A stretch of 64,000 bases of DNA from Actinomycetota bacterium (GCA_014360685.1 JACIXB010000017.1:171761-235760), one strand, 5' to 3'. Shown: positions 9,489 through 19,514, numbered from the stretch's first letter. Made by a program: numbers and translations. Notes: generated by a model not told the origin, from the sequence alone.

Positions 9489-10580
9489 ATGCTAACACCG
9501 GGCGGTGACAACTCCACCCCCGGGAAGGGCGCCGAGGGGCGGGAGGGGCCGAGGTACGGCGTGAGCAAGCTGGAGAGGCTGATAAACCTCATCGCCATGC
9601 TCCTCGAGGTCCGCCGCCCGGTGACCCTGGAGCAGATACGCAACAGCATACCCGGCTACCAGCAGGAGAGCGTGGCCTCCTTCAAGCGCATGTTCGAAAG
9701 GGATAAAAGCGAGCTGCGGGAGATGGGCATCCCCATACGGGTGGAACCCCTGGACGCTTTCGGCGAGGAGACGGGATACCGCATCCCCAAGGATGAGTAT
9801 TACCTTCCCGAGGTGGATTTCACGCCCGAGGAGAAGGTGGCTCTGTTGCTGGTGCACCGCTTCGCCTCCGGCGGGCTCATACCCCTGTCTCGCGAGGCGA
9901 CTTCCGCCCTGCACAAGCTGAGCCCGGATTTCGGGGGCGGGGAGCCCCTGCAGGAGGCGCGCCCGGCTCCCGTCCGTTTCGACCGTCCGGCAGAGTCGGT
10001 GGAGAAGTTGAGCACCCTTTGGGAGGCTTCGGTGAGGAGGAAGACGGTGCGCTTCGCCTACCGCTCACTGGGTTCCTCGAGACCCCGGGAGCGCCTCCTG
10101 GACCCTTACGGGATGTATTTCGACCGCGGGGCCTGGTACGTGGTGGGTTATTGCCACCTGAGAGGCGAGAGGAGGTCCTTCCGCGTCTCGCGGGTGGAAT
10201 CCGACGTGGTGCTGGTCAACCCCGGGGATCCGGGTCCGGATTTCGAGAAACCCCCGGATTTCAGGTTGCGGGATTATTCCCGCGTCCTCCCATGGGAGTT
10301 CGAGGAGGGACCTCCGCGGGAGGCGGAGGTGCGCCTCTCTCCCCGCATCGCCTGGTGGGTGGAGCGCGACCTGGGGGACGTCTATCCCTTCCGCTACCTC
10401 GAGGACGGAAGCGGGTTGATAAGGGTCACCGTGCGCAACGAGGAGGCCTTCTTCGACTGGGTCCTCTCCTTCGCCGAGGACGCCGAGGTGCTCTCTCCCC
10501 CCCAGCTGCGCGAGAGGATGCGGAACCGGTTGTTGGAGGTGTTGAAGGGGCTGGAAGGAGGAGAGGATGGCCGGTCCTGA
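9489..10580 (+). CDS. WYL-domain transcriptional regulator, PafB-like
   Basis: HTH-like N terminus (LERLINLIAMLLEVRRPVTLEQIRNSI...), WYL segment ERLLDPYGMYFDRGAWYVVGYCHLRGERRSFRVSRV; start could also be GTG near 9559. Confidence 0.8.
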   Translation: MLTPGGDNSTPGKGAEGREGPRYGVSKLERLINLIAMLLEVRRPVTLEQIRNSIPGYQQESVASFKRMFERDKSELREMGIPIRVEPLDAFGEETGYRIPKDEYYLPEVDFTPEEKVALLLVHRFASGGLIPLSREATSALHKLSPDFGGGEPLQEARPAPVRFDRPAESVEKLSTLWEASVRRKTVRFAYRSLGSSRPRERLLDPYGMYFDRGAWYVVGYCHLRGERRSFRVSRVESDVVLVNPGDPGPDFEKPPDFRLRDYSRVLPWEFEEGPPREAEVRLSPRIAWWVERDLGDVYPFRYLEDGSGLIRVTVRNEEAFFDWVLSFAEDAEVLSPPQLRERMRNRLLEVLKGLEGGEDGRS

Positions 10581-11559
10581 AGCCAGGCTTCGGCGCATGC
10601 TGGCCCTCATTCCCTACGTCCTGAAGCACCAGGGCGCCACCCTCCAGGAGCTTTGCGAGATCTTCGGCGTGACCCGGGAGCAGCTCATAAGGGACCTGGA
10701 GCTCATCTTCCTGTGCGGACAACCCGACTACACTCCCGCCGACCTCATCGAGGTGAGCATGGAGGATGACCGCGTTCACATCGGCATGGCCGATTACTTC
10801 GCCCGCCCGGTGCGCTTCACCCCCCTGGAGCTGGCCGGGCTCTACCTGGCCTGCAGCGCTTTTTCCAGGCTGGTGGGACCCCCTGCGACCTCGGCCCTGC
10901 AGTCCGCCATGCTCCGGATACAGCGGGCCATGGGGATGGAGGGTCTCTCCCCCGAGGAGGTGGAGCGCAACCTGGAAGTGGCCTCGCCGGATTCCAAGGA
11001 GGAGGTCCTGCCCCGGCTCCTCCGGGCCTGCGAGGAGCGGCGGGTGGTGGAAATGGAATATTATTCCTACGGGAGGGGGGAGCTCACCAGGCGCCGGGTG
11101 CACCCCCTGTCCATGGAATTCGGGATGGGTCACTGGTACCTCCATGCCTGGGACACCATGAGCGGGGAGATGCGCGTCTTTCGGGTGGACCGGATAAAGG
11201 ACCTCCGGGTAACGGAGGAGAGGTTCGACCCCCGCCCGGAAGCCATGGCGGGCGGAAAGGGGGCTTCCGCCGCCCCGGATTCGGGAGAACTTACCGTGAG
11301 GCTGCGCTTTTCCCCCACCTTGGCCCCCTGGGCCAGGGAACAGCCGCTTTTCACCGAGTTCCAGGAAGACGGTTCGGGGCTGGTCTGCACCCTGAGGACG
11401 GGCAGCCTATCCTGGCTGGAGAAGGAACTGCTCCGCTGGGGGAAGGAAGTGGAAGTGCTCCACCCGCCGGAACTGCGCGAGGGGCTGCGCCGCCGGGTGG
11501 AAAGCATGCTGGCCCTCTACGCGAAGCGGAGGCCCGGGCACGGCGGTTCGCGGGTTTGA
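10567..11559 (+). CDS. WYL-domain transcriptional regulator, PafC-like; overlaps preceding gene
   Basis: RRVHPLSMEFGMGHWYLHAWDTMSGEMRVFRVDRI; 14-nt overlap with upstream WYL gene implies a pafBC-like operon. Confidence 0.8.
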   Translation: MAGPEARLRRMLALIPYVLKHQGATLQELCEIFGVTREQLIRDLELIFLCGQPDYTPADLIEVSMEDDRVHIGMADYFARPVRFTPLELAGLYLACSAFSRLVGPPATSALQSAMLRIQRAMGMEGLSPEEVERNLEVASPDSKEEVLPRLLRACEERRVVEMEYYSYGRGELTRRRVHPLSMEFGMGHWYLHAWDTMSGEMRVFRVDRIKDLRVTEERFDPRPEAMAGGKGASAAPDSGELTVRLRFSPTLAPWAREQPLFTEFQEDGSGLVCTLRTGSLSWLEKELLRWGKEVEVLHPPELREGLRRRVESMLALYAKRRPGHGGSRV

Positions 11560-11949
11560 ACCAGGCATATGGACCCGCACGGGTCCCGCTTGGCCGGATG
11601 GACGCGGTGCAGGCGGCGGGGGGTTCACGATGACGCCGGTAAAGACTCGCTCCTTCGGCGGGGAAATCACGTTTCAGGCCATGGGAGGACCGGGGGGAAG
11701 GAAGCCTGACGACCCCGCCTTGGGAGCCGGCGGGGAGGGATATTGCTCCGCGGGAGGAGGACAACGGCGGCGGGAAGCATGCGCTTGACTCCGCGCACGT
11801 CCGCCGAACGGCTTCCCTGCCCCGCGCGGGGAGGAGACACTAGCGAAGTCCAAGCCGAGACTCTCCACCGCTCACCCTCCCGCGCGGGGGGAGGGGCATC
11901 CATCGTCGAGGGGAAGACGTCGGTCTGCGCTGTGGAGGAGGAGCGGGGT

Positions 11950-12222
11950 TCAGCGGGCATGGCGGGATAGGTAGGCCTGGCGGAAGCGGTCGAGGCTCAT
12001 GGTGTCAAGGTCGTTCTTGATCTCGTTCAGGCGTCTCCGGGCCCTGTCCAGCTCCTTGTACCTCTCCCCATAGACCAGCTTCTGGCGCCGGAAGTCCCAG
12101 ACCTCGACCAGGAAGCCCTCTCCGAAGGCGGCGTCTACGAAGCCCTTGCTGATGCGGACCTTCAGCGAGCTGTTGGCCGCCTCGCTTCCGTTGCCCCTGG
12201 ACGGTGATCCGCGCCTGTGCAA
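11950..12222 (-). CDS. Conserved-looking small hypothetical protein; start/frame uncertain
   Basis: LKVRISKGFVDAAFGEGFLVEVWDFRRQKLVYGERYKELDRARRRLNEIKNDLDTMSLDRFRQAYLSRHAR; TTG start behind AAGGAAGGTGAAGG, alternative GTG at 12229 in another frame. Confidence 0.6.
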   Translation of the reverse strand: MHRRGSPSRGNGSEAANSSLKVRISKGFVDAAFGEGFLVEVWDFRRQKLVYGERYKELDRARRRLNEIKNDLDTMSLDRFRQAYLSRHAR

Positions 12223-12442
12223 CCTTCACCTTCCTTTCCTACGGAGGCCATGAGGGTTCTCGTGACCACAAGGGATATTTTAACACCTGGCGCAAGCATA
12301 AGCGAACGATAAACGGTTATATGTTCGATTAACGGGAGGCCCCGGAAACCCCCGCGGGGCGTAGTTTATAATGTGTGGGTCGTGATGTATGGGTGGATAT
12401 ACCTGTTTTCCGGGACAGGTTGATCGGGAGACGGAGAAGGAC

Positions 12443-13273
12443 ATGCGCCGCGAGAAAAGGGGGATAGCCCGCCTCTTCCGCCACCGCTCTTTGTGTTTCC
12501 TCCTATCCCTGGCAACCGTTTTTTTCTTGGTTCTTTCGTGTTGTACCGGCTGCGGGAGGAGGAGCGAAACGTTGAGCGCTTCCGATTACAAGGAGCGCAT
12601 TTCCGAGATCCACGACGGGGTGGCCTGGGACCTCGGATACGTCATCGAATCCCTGGGCCAGGTCTCCGGGGACGAGTACTATCACCTCCAGGAAGCGGGA
12701 GAGGTTTTCGCCAGGGTCCGGGATATATTCGCCGGCGCCTACCGTGCGCTGGAAGCCCTTGACCCGCCGGAGGAGGCCCTCGAACTCCACCTCGACCTGA
12801 TGCATTTTTACGCCGACGGAGAGCGCGAGGCCGGCACGATGGTCAGTTCCCTGGGCTTGTTTCAGATCGTCCTTCCCATGCTGGCGGACGTGGATAACCT
12901 GGCCCTGCCGTCCCTGCCCGATCAGCCTCAGCCCCAGGAGATAAGGGGGGCGGCGGAGGAGGACCGGAGGACCATGGAGGACTACCTCCGCGAGCTGGAG
13001 GGCATCACCCCCCCGGAAGACCTGCGGGAGTACCTGGATAAGGTCCGGGGGTTGTTCGGTTCACTGTTGGACATGGTCTCCGGGGTTCTGCAGGCCATGC
13101 CCGCAAAGGAACTCGAATCCCTGGCGGATTTCCGCCAGCGGTTCGCCCCGTTGCAGGGGGAGGCGTGGAGCCTGCGGGGTACCGTTCAGGCATACCTGGT
13201 GGGGGCGGGTAGCCGAATCGACGGGCTCATAGAGAGGGGCGGGGAACTCGCCGCGCGGATAAAACAGCTTTAG
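12443..13273 (+). CDS. Putative lipoprotein, helical
   Basis: MRREKRGIARLFRHRSLCFLLSLATVFFLVLSCCTGCGRRSETLS: lipobox-like cysteine after hydrophobic segment. Confidence 0.65.
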   Translation: MRREKRGIARLFRHRSLCFLLSLATVFFLVLSCCTGCGRRSETLSASDYKERISEIHDGVAWDLGYVIESLGQVSGDEYYHLQEAGEVFARVRDIFAGAYRALEALDPPEEALELHLDLMHFYADGEREAGTMVSSLGLFQIVLPMLADVDNLALPSLPDQPQPQEIRGAAEEDRRTMEDYLRELEGITPPEDLREYLDKVRGLFGSLLDMVSGVLQAMPAKELESLADFRQRFAPLQGEAWSLRGTVQAYLVGAGSRIDGLIERGGELAARIKQL

Positions 13274-13599
13274 GGGAAGAGAGGCAAGGCCGTGGGCGGG
13301 GAAACGGGGAAGCCTCAAGGTAAGGGAGGGGAGCCTGAAGGAAAATCGGGCGGTGCAACCGACCGGTTATCCAGCCGTTGCTGGGGGAGGAACCGTCGTC
13401 CCCAGGGGAGCGGCCTCGCGGGTGGGTCACGGGTCACGTCCGGGGGCGGTGAGTCTCCGCGGGCCCGGGATGGCGGGGAAGCGAGGGACTTTGCGGAGCC
13501 CGGGACCCGGGGCGTGCTAGGCATACTACCCGGGGAAGGGGGCGGATATGGAAGGAAGATCGGAGCAAGAGCCGGCGGACCAGTGGAGAGGGAGGAGAG

Positions 13600-15066
13600 A
13601 TGCAGTCCGGTAACGCGGTGGAAGCGCTGTTCAATCCCAGGAGCATGGCCGTGGTGGGGGCCTCGAGCAATCCCGCCAAGTGGGGGCATATCATCCCTTC
13701 CAATATCCTGCGCGACGGCTATCGCGGCCGTCTCTATCTGGTCAATCCCAAGGGAGGCCGGATCCACGGCTTGCCGGTCCACCGCAGCCTTTCCGAGATA
13801 GGCGAGTCGGTGGACCTGGCCATGGTCACCATACCCGCGGAGGGGGTGCGGGAGGTCCTGGGTGACTGCGCCGCGGCGGGGGTGAAGGCGGTCATCGTCA
13901 TCTCCGGGGGTTTCAGCGAGTCCTCCCCCGAGGGACGGCGCATGGAAGAAGAGATGGTGGAGAGGGCGCACGCCCTGGGTATTCGCATCGTGGGACCCAA
14001 CACCATGGGCATTTACTCCGCGCCCTGGAGTCTTACCGCCCTCATGCCGCCGGTGCGTCCCCGCCCCGGGCATATCGCCTTCGCCGCCCAGAGCGGGAAC
14101 CTGGGTACCCAGATGCTGGGCTGGGGGTCCTACCGGGGGATCGGCTTCTCGCGCTTCGTTTGCGTGGGCAACGAGTGCGACCTGGACTTTGCCGATTATC
14201 TGGAATATTTTGCCAGAGACGAGCTTACCCGGGTAATCCTCCTCTACGTGGAGGGGTTCAAGCGACCGCGGCGCATCCTCGAGCTGGCCAGGAAGATCAC
14301 CCCCCGCAAGCCCATCGTCATCTACAAGGCGGGCGGTACGGAGGCGGGAAGGAGGGCGGCCGCCTCGCACAGCGCGGCCATGGCCGGTTCCCAGGAGGTC
14401 TACCGGGGGATGATAAGGCAAGCGGGCATGATCCAGGCTGAGACCACGGAGGAGATGCTGGATTTCTCGGACGCCCTGGTGAAGTTGCCCGTGCCCCGGG
14501 GGAGGCGGTTGGCCATCCTCTCCTGGGGAGGAGGCTGGGGGGTGGTGGAGGCTGACCTCTGCGAGCGCCAGGGGCTGCAGGTGGTTCCCCTGCCAGGGGA
14601 GGTGAAGGAGGAGCTTTCCGGAATCCTTCCCTCCTACTGGAGCAAGGGCAACCCGGTGGACCTGGTGGGCATCGTCAACTTGGAGGATCATACCCGTTGC
14701 CTGGAGATACTGGCTTCCCACCCCGATTTCGACCTCCTCATCTCCCTGGGGACGGTGAACGCCGCCGCCGCTTTCGGGATGGCGGAAAGGCCCGAGGAGG
14801 TGCCCCTCGAGGAAAAGGAGGTATTCGCCGTCCGTCGCCGCTACGTGAGAGAGGGAAGCAATCGCTTCGCGGAGAAGGTGGTGGAGCTCATGGAGCGGCA
14901 CGGCAAGCCCATCGTCACCGTGGGAATGCCCCAGAGGGACGCCGAGACGGCGGAGGTGGCCGATCTACCCCGGGACCGCCTGTGCGTCTACACCAACCCG
15001 GAGCGGGCCGCCCGGGTGGCGGCCATGCTGGCGGAGCGGGGCGAGTTCCTACGGGCCAGGGGATGA
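13600..15066 (+). CDS. CoA-binding / ADP-forming acyl-CoA synthetase alpha-subunit-like protein
   Basis: ALFNPRSMAVVGASSNPAKWGHIIPSNI (CoA-binding), GIRIVGPNTMGIYS, SQSGNLG-like AAQSGNLGTQMLGW, ASHSAAMAGS; GGGAGGAG RBS. Confidence 0.85.
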   Translation: MQSGNAVEALFNPRSMAVVGASSNPAKWGHIIPSNILRDGYRGRLYLVNPKGGRIHGLPVHRSLSEIGESVDLAMVTIPAEGVREVLGDCAAAGVKAVIVISGGFSESSPEGRRMEEEMVERAHALGIRIVGPNTMGIYSAPWSLTALMPPVRPRPGHIAFAAQSGNLGTQMLGWGSYRGIGFSRFVCVGNECDLDFADYLEYFARDELTRVILLYVEGFKRPRRILELARKITPRKPIVIYKAGGTEAGRRAAASHSAAMAGSQEVYRGMIRQAGMIQAETTEEMLDFSDALVKLPVPRGRRLAILSWGGGWGVVEADLCERQGLQVVPLPGEVKEELSGILPSYWSKGNPVDLVGIVNLEDHTRCLEILASHPDFDLLISLGTVNAAAAFGMAERPEEVPLEEKEVFAVRRRYVREGSNRFAEKVVELMERHGKPIVTVGMPQRDAETAEVADLPRDRLCVYTNPERAARVAAMLAERGEFLRARG

Positions 15067-15094
15067 AAAGTATTTTTCAGGGTTGGGGGCGGAC

Positions 15095-15904
15095 ATGGGT
15101 ATCGGGCCGGCGGTAATCCTGGGAGTGGTGCAGGGGGTCACCGAGTTCTGGCCCATATCCAGCTCCGCGCACCTCGCCCTTCTCATCCACCTTTTCGGGT
15201 GGGGCAAGCCGGAACTCTCCTTCGTGGTGGCCTTGCACCTGGGGACCTGGCTCGCCGTGGTGTGGTATTACCGCCGCCGCCTGGCTTCCATCGCCTCCGC
15301 CTGCTGGAGGGAGGTTCGCGGAAAGGGGCACGGCGGCCGGGAGGCCCGGCTGGGCCGTCTTCTCCTTCTGGCTACCCTCCCGGGGGTGCTCCTGGGGGCC
15401 GTCTTCGCCGAGTCCTCGGAGATCATGGAGGGGATGCCCTTGCTCATGGTCTCCTCACTCGCTTTCTTCGGGGTTGTCCTTTGGGCGGCGGACGCTTGGG
15501 GAGGACGGAACGGGAATTGGGATACGGCGGGGTGGAGGGAATCGCTGGCCGTGGGCGTGGCCCAAGGCCTGGCGCTGATGCCCGGGGTCTCGCGTTCCGG
15601 CATAACCATCTCCACGGCCCGCGCCGCGGGCATCGATCGGAGAGAGGCGGCGGACTTCACCTTTCTCCTCTCCGTTCCCATCATCGGTGCCGCGGCGGCC
15701 TACGAGGGGTTCAAGCTGGCAGTGGAAGGCATCCCGGCCGGGTCCCTCTGGCCCATGGCCCTGGGCTGCGCGGCGGCGGCGGCGTCCGGGTACCTGGCCA
15801 TAGGTTTCCTGCTCTCCCGCCTGAGGGCCCATTCCTTCCGGTCCTACGCCCTTTACCGCCTGGCCCTGGCCGTGGCCTTGGCGGTAGTCCTGGTGACCCG
15901 GTGA
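15095..15904 (+). CDS. uppP: Undecaprenyl-diphosphate phosphatase
   Basis: GVVQGVTEFWPISSSAHL and LMPGVSRSGITIS, multispan membrane protein: BacA/UppP signatures. Confidence 0.95.
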   Translation: MGIGPAVILGVVQGVTEFWPISSSAHLALLIHLFGWGKPELSFVVALHLGTWLAVVWYYRRRLASIASACWREVRGKGHGGREARLGRLLLLATLPGVLLGAVFAESSEIMEGMPLLMVSSLAFFGVVLWAADAWGGRNGNWDTAGWRESLAVGVAQGLALMPGVSRSGITISTARAAGIDRREAADFTFLLSVPIIGAAAAYEGFKLAVEGIPAGSLWPMALGCAAAAASGYLAIGFLLSRLRAHSFRSYALYRLALAVALAVVLVTR

Positions 15905-15953
15905 CGCCGCGGGGCCGTCGGTGGCAGGTACCCTTGGAAAATCTTTTCCGTTC

Positions 15954-16622
15954 TCATCCCGTCGCCCCGCCCCTGTACTCAGCCACCCTTTTCCTCAACC
16001 ACTCAGCCCAGGAGGAAAGCCCCTCGCCGGTGCGGCAGCTCACCTCGAAGACAACCATCCCCGGGTTCATGCGGCGGATGGTCTCCTGGAGAGTCCCGAG
16101 GTCGAAATCGCTCATTCCCAGGAGGTCCACCTTGTTCACCAGGAGGACGTGGGACTGGCTGAACATGAGCGGGTATTTAAGGGGTTTGTCGTGTCCCTCG
16201 GCCACGGAGAGGATCATCGCCCGCAACCCCTCGCCCAGGTTGAACTCCGCCGGGCAGACCAGGTTGCCGACGTTCTCGATGATCAAGAGGTCCAGGGAGG
16301 AGAGGTCCAGGTGGACGAGGGCCTCCCGTATCATGGCCGCGTCCAGGTGGCAGGCCCCCCCGGTGTTGATCTGGACCACGGGGACACCGTAGGACCTGAT
16401 CTTCTCCGCGTCCACGCTGGATGCGATATCCCCCTCGATGACCCCGATGCCCATTTCCCCGGAGAGGAGTTCGAGGGTCCTGGAGACCAGGGAGGTCTTC
16501 CCGGCTCCCGGGGAGGCCATGAGGTTCACGGCCAAAACGCCGTTCTCCCGAAAAAGGACCTCGTTCTCCCGCGCTATCTTCTCGTTGGCGTCGAAGACTC
16601 CTTCCAGGATCTGGATGTCCAT
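15954..16622 (-). CDS. hypB: Hydrogenase nickel incorporation GTPase HypB
   Basis: LAVNLMASPGAGKTSL P-loop, GVIEGDIASSVDAEKI, LLIIENVGNLVCPAEFNLGE, LLVNKVDLL. Confidence 0.93.
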   Translation of the reverse strand: MDIQILEGVFDANEKIARENEVLFRENGVLAVNLMASPGAGKTSLVSRTLELLSGEMGIGVIEGDIASSVDAEKIRSYGVPVVQINTGGACHLDAAMIREALVHLDLSSLDLLIIENVGNLVCPAEFNLGEGLRAMILSVAEGHDKPLKYPLMFSQSHVLLVNKVDLLGMSDFDLGTLQETIRRMNPGMVVFEVSCRTGEGLSSWAEWLRKRVAEYRGGATG

Positions 16623-16815
16623 GTTTTCCGCTCCCCCTGTCCAGTCGTTGGATCCCCGCCTTGGAATCCCTATTTCTCCCGGCGCTCCCCCGCCTTGCCG
16701 GGCGCAAGGCCGCGTGCACGCACCCTTTACTGCCCACTCGACAGCCGCCCTCGTTTCCCGGCTCGGCGTGGACGTTCTCGGCTTCCAGGGCCCATAGACC
16801 TTTTTCGCTCCCCGC

Positions 16816-17157
16816 CTATTCTATCTCTATGGACTCCACCATGAACTCCCTGCCCGAGATTATATCCGAGGCCAGCTCGCCGCAGCGGGGGCAGGTCAGG
16901 TCGTATTCCTGGATGCGGAACTCCTCGCGGCATTTCCCGCAATAGGCCACCACCGGCACCTTGTTGAAGTTCAGCTCCGCTCCCTGGGCGATGGTGTCCT
17001 TGGTCACCAGGTCCCAGTAGAAGCTGACGTAGTGGTCCACTATTCCCGTAAGCTCTCCCAGCTTGATGTTCACCTTTACCACCCGCCGGGCGCCGTTCAT
17101 CTCCGCGTGCCGGAGGACGATGCCGGCGATGCTCTCCGTGACCCCCAGTTCGTGCAT
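16816..17157 (-). CDS. hypA: Hydrogenase maturation nickel metallochaperone HypA
   Basis: MHELGVTESI start, CGKCREEF...CPRCGELASDIISGREFMVESIEIE zinc site. Confidence 0.95.
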   Translation of the reverse strand: MHELGVTESIAGIVLRHAEMNGARRVVKVNIKLGELTGIVDHYVSFYWDLVTKDTIAQGAELNFNKVPVVAYCGKCREEFRIQEYDLTCPRCGELASDIISGREFMVESIEIE

Positions 17158-17674
17158 GAGACGCGCTCCTTCCTCCCTCTCCCCGTGACCCTGAAGCGGG
17201 GGAGTTCTCTTGGGCCCGTGCCGCGGGCCGGCGCACCCGGCGGCGTACCTTAAATAAATGTTACACCCTGGGACTGGGTTTGGAGGTGAGGCCGGTCAGC
17301 CGGTCGGGGAGACAAGGGGTACCGGCCACGGAGCGAGGGCCGAGCGCGGAAAACCCGTTTCAGCGGCCGAGAACGTGAAGGAAGCGGGGTGGAAAGACCC
17401 GCCGACGCCGGGGCAAGGCCGGCAGCTCCGCGGGCAGGGAGGAGTTATCGCAGGTGTCATTTGCGCCGGCGGTGTTTTAATGGTAAAAATATTGAGGTTG
17501 TTCGCCGCGCAGCACGACCGTTACAGGAGCCGCAGCCCAGACGAGGAAACAGATGGAAGAGGGAAAGGAGCAAGCGGGGCGGTTCCGATCGACCCGGGAA
17601 CCGCCTTCCCCCGCGGAGATTGTTCGCCTCGGATTATCCCTTCCATCTTTTGGATCGAACCGGGAGGTAAAAGG

Positions 17675-18733
17675 ATGAGCCACGCCAACGACCGACTTTT
17701 CGACCACAAGCTGGCCCGGGAATGGAAGCTCAAGAAATCCCGCGCCGAGAAGGACAAGCGCATGACTCTCCAGGAGGCCGTCGCCACCCTGGTGGAGGAC
17801 GGCGACTCCATCGTGGAGACCGGGTTCGCCTACGTGCGCGGCCCCATGGCCGCCTACTGGGAGATAGGCCGCCAGAGAAAGAAGAACCTGGTGGGCATCT
17901 TCACCCCGGGTGGCATGAACACCGCCTGGCACGAGTTCGGCGGCCTGGAGGGAGCCCACGTGGCCTACGTGGGGGTGGAGATGCGCGGCCTCATCTCACC
18001 CTTCCGCCGCGGCGTAGAGGCGGGAACCCTCAAGATCTATTCCGAGTGGAGCCACGGGGCCCTGGCCCTGGCCTTGCGCGCCGCCGAGCAGGGTGTCAAC
18101 TACGTGGCCTGCAAGTCCATGCTGGGCACGGACATCATGCGCACCAACCCCTACGTCAGGGAGGCCAAGGACCCCTGGACCGGCGAGCCGGTGTGCCTGG
18201 TGCCGGCCATGTACCCGGACGTGGCCATCTTCCACGTGCACCACGCGGACAAGTACGGCAACAGCCGCATCTGGGGGCCCTCGGTGAACGACACGGCCAT
18301 CGCCGTGGCCGCGCGCAAGGTCATCGTCACCTGCGAGCGCATAGTGAGCTCCGAGGACATACGCTCCAATCCCTACCAGGTGATCATCCCCCACTACTGC
18401 GTGGACGCCGTGTGCGAAGTCCCCTACGGGGCCTACCCCGGGGACATGCCCGGCATGTACTACTTCGACCGCCGCCTGCAGGAGCGGGTGGTGAGGATCG
18501 AATGGAAGACCAAGGAGTCCACCAAGGAGTGGTACGAGAAGTACATCCTGGGGACCAAGGACCACTACGAGATGATCCAGCTCATCGCCGAGGAGGAGGG
18601 CATGAACGTTCTGGAGTACATGAAGCGCCTGGAGCAGCTCTCCTGCGACGCCAGCTACTTCGGCCTGGGTTACTGGGGAGTCGGCGGCGAGAGGGACTGG
18701 AAATACGAGGAAGTGGCCAAGCGGGCCATCTAA
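17675..18733 (+). CDS. CoA-transferase family I, alpha subunit (glutaconate CoA-transferase/IpdA-like)
   Basis: MTLQEAVATLVEDGDSIVETGFAYVRGPMAAYWEI..., MLGTDIMRTNPY; GGGAGGTAAAAGG RBS; directly followed by beta subunit. Confidence 0.85.
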   Translation: MSHANDRLFDHKLAREWKLKKSRAEKDKRMTLQEAVATLVEDGDSIVETGFAYVRGPMAAYWEIGRQRKKNLVGIFTPGGMNTAWHEFGGLEGAHVAYVGVEMRGLISPFRRGVEAGTLKIYSEWSHGALALALRAAEQGVNYVACKSMLGTDIMRTNPYVREAKDPWTGEPVCLVPAMYPDVAIFHVHHADKYGNSRIWGPSVNDTAIAVAARKVIVTCERIVSSEDIRSNPYQVIIPHYCVDAVCEVPYGAYPGDMPGMYYFDRRLQERVVRIEWKTKESTKEWYEKYILGTKDHYEMIQLIAEEEGMNVLEYMKRLEQLSCDASYFGLGYWGVGGERDWKYEEVAKRAI

Positions 18734-18746
18734 GGAGGGTTGGGAG

Positions 18747-19514
18747 ATGAGCGAGGTCCAATATACACCCAGGGAACTGCTGGCCTGCGTGGCGGCCAGG
18801 CTGATCAAGGACGGGGAGAGCGTCTTCGTGGGCACCGGGCTACCCCTGGTGGGAGCGCTCCTGGCCAAGAAGATGCACGCCCCCAACATGATGGCCATCT
18901 ACGAGTGCGGTGCCGTGGACCCCGAGCCCCGGGTCCTGCCCTGGTCGGTCTCCTGCTCCTGGACCACCTACAAGGCGCCCATCATCCTCTCCATGTCCTC
19001 CGTCTTCGGCCACAGCCGGGCGGGATACGCGGACGTGGGGTTCCTGGGAGGGGCCCAGATCGACATGTACGGGAACATCAACGCCACCTGCATAGGCGAT
19101 TACGAGCACCCCAGGGTGCGCCTCACCGGCTCGGGGGGAGCCAACGACATCGCCTCCCTTTGCGAGCGGGTGATCTTCATGGGGCTCCACCTCCCGGAGC
19201 GCCTTCCGGAGCGGGTTGACTACATCACCACCCCGGGATACCTGGACGGGCCGGGGGCGCGCGAGCGGGCCGGCCTGGTGGGAGGAGGGCCGTGGAGGGT
19301 CATCACCCACTTGGGGGTCATGGGCTTCGACGAGGAGACCTGCCGCATGAAGCTCATCTCCTACCACCCGGGGGTCACGCCGGAGGTCATCCAGCAGTTC
19401 ACCGGCTTCGAGCTCCTCATCCCCGACGACGTGACCGAGACCCCCAAGCCCACGGAGGAGGAGCTGCGCATCCTGCGCGAGGAAGTGGATCCCTGCCAGC
19501 TGTTCTGCTTCTGA
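18747..19514 (+). CDS. CoA-transferase family I, beta subunit (IpdB-like)
   Basis: LIKDGESVFVGTGLPLVGALLAKK, GFLGGAQIDMYGNINATCIG, GSGGANDIASL. Confidence 0.88.
   Translation: MSEVQYTPRELLACVAARLIKDGESVFVGTGLPLVGALLAKKMHAPNMMAIYECGAVDPEPRVLPWSVSCSWTTYKAPIILSMSSVFGHSRAGYADVGFLGGAQIDMYGNINATCIGDYEHPRVRLTGSGGANDIASLCERVIFMGLHLPERLPERVDYITTPGYLDGPGARERAGLVGGGPWRVITHLGVMGFDEETCRMKLISYHPGVTPEVIQQFTGFELLIPDDVTETPKPTEEELRILREEVDPCQLFCF

Noticed and set aside
9489-11559. Proteasome/Pup locus suggested by the tandem pafBC-like regulators
   Set aside because: No pup, prcAB, mpa or pafA nearby in the window; WYL pairs occur widely without a proteasome.
12300-12345. LexA/DinR-like box (cgaac...gttcg)
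   Set aside because: Half-sites are separated by about 15 nt rather than the 4 nt of the Gram-positive/actinobacterial SOS box.
13315-14901. 528-aa minus-strand ORF opposite the acyl-CoA synthetase
   Set aside because: Shadow ORF; His/Pro/Gly-rich, no RBS or motif.
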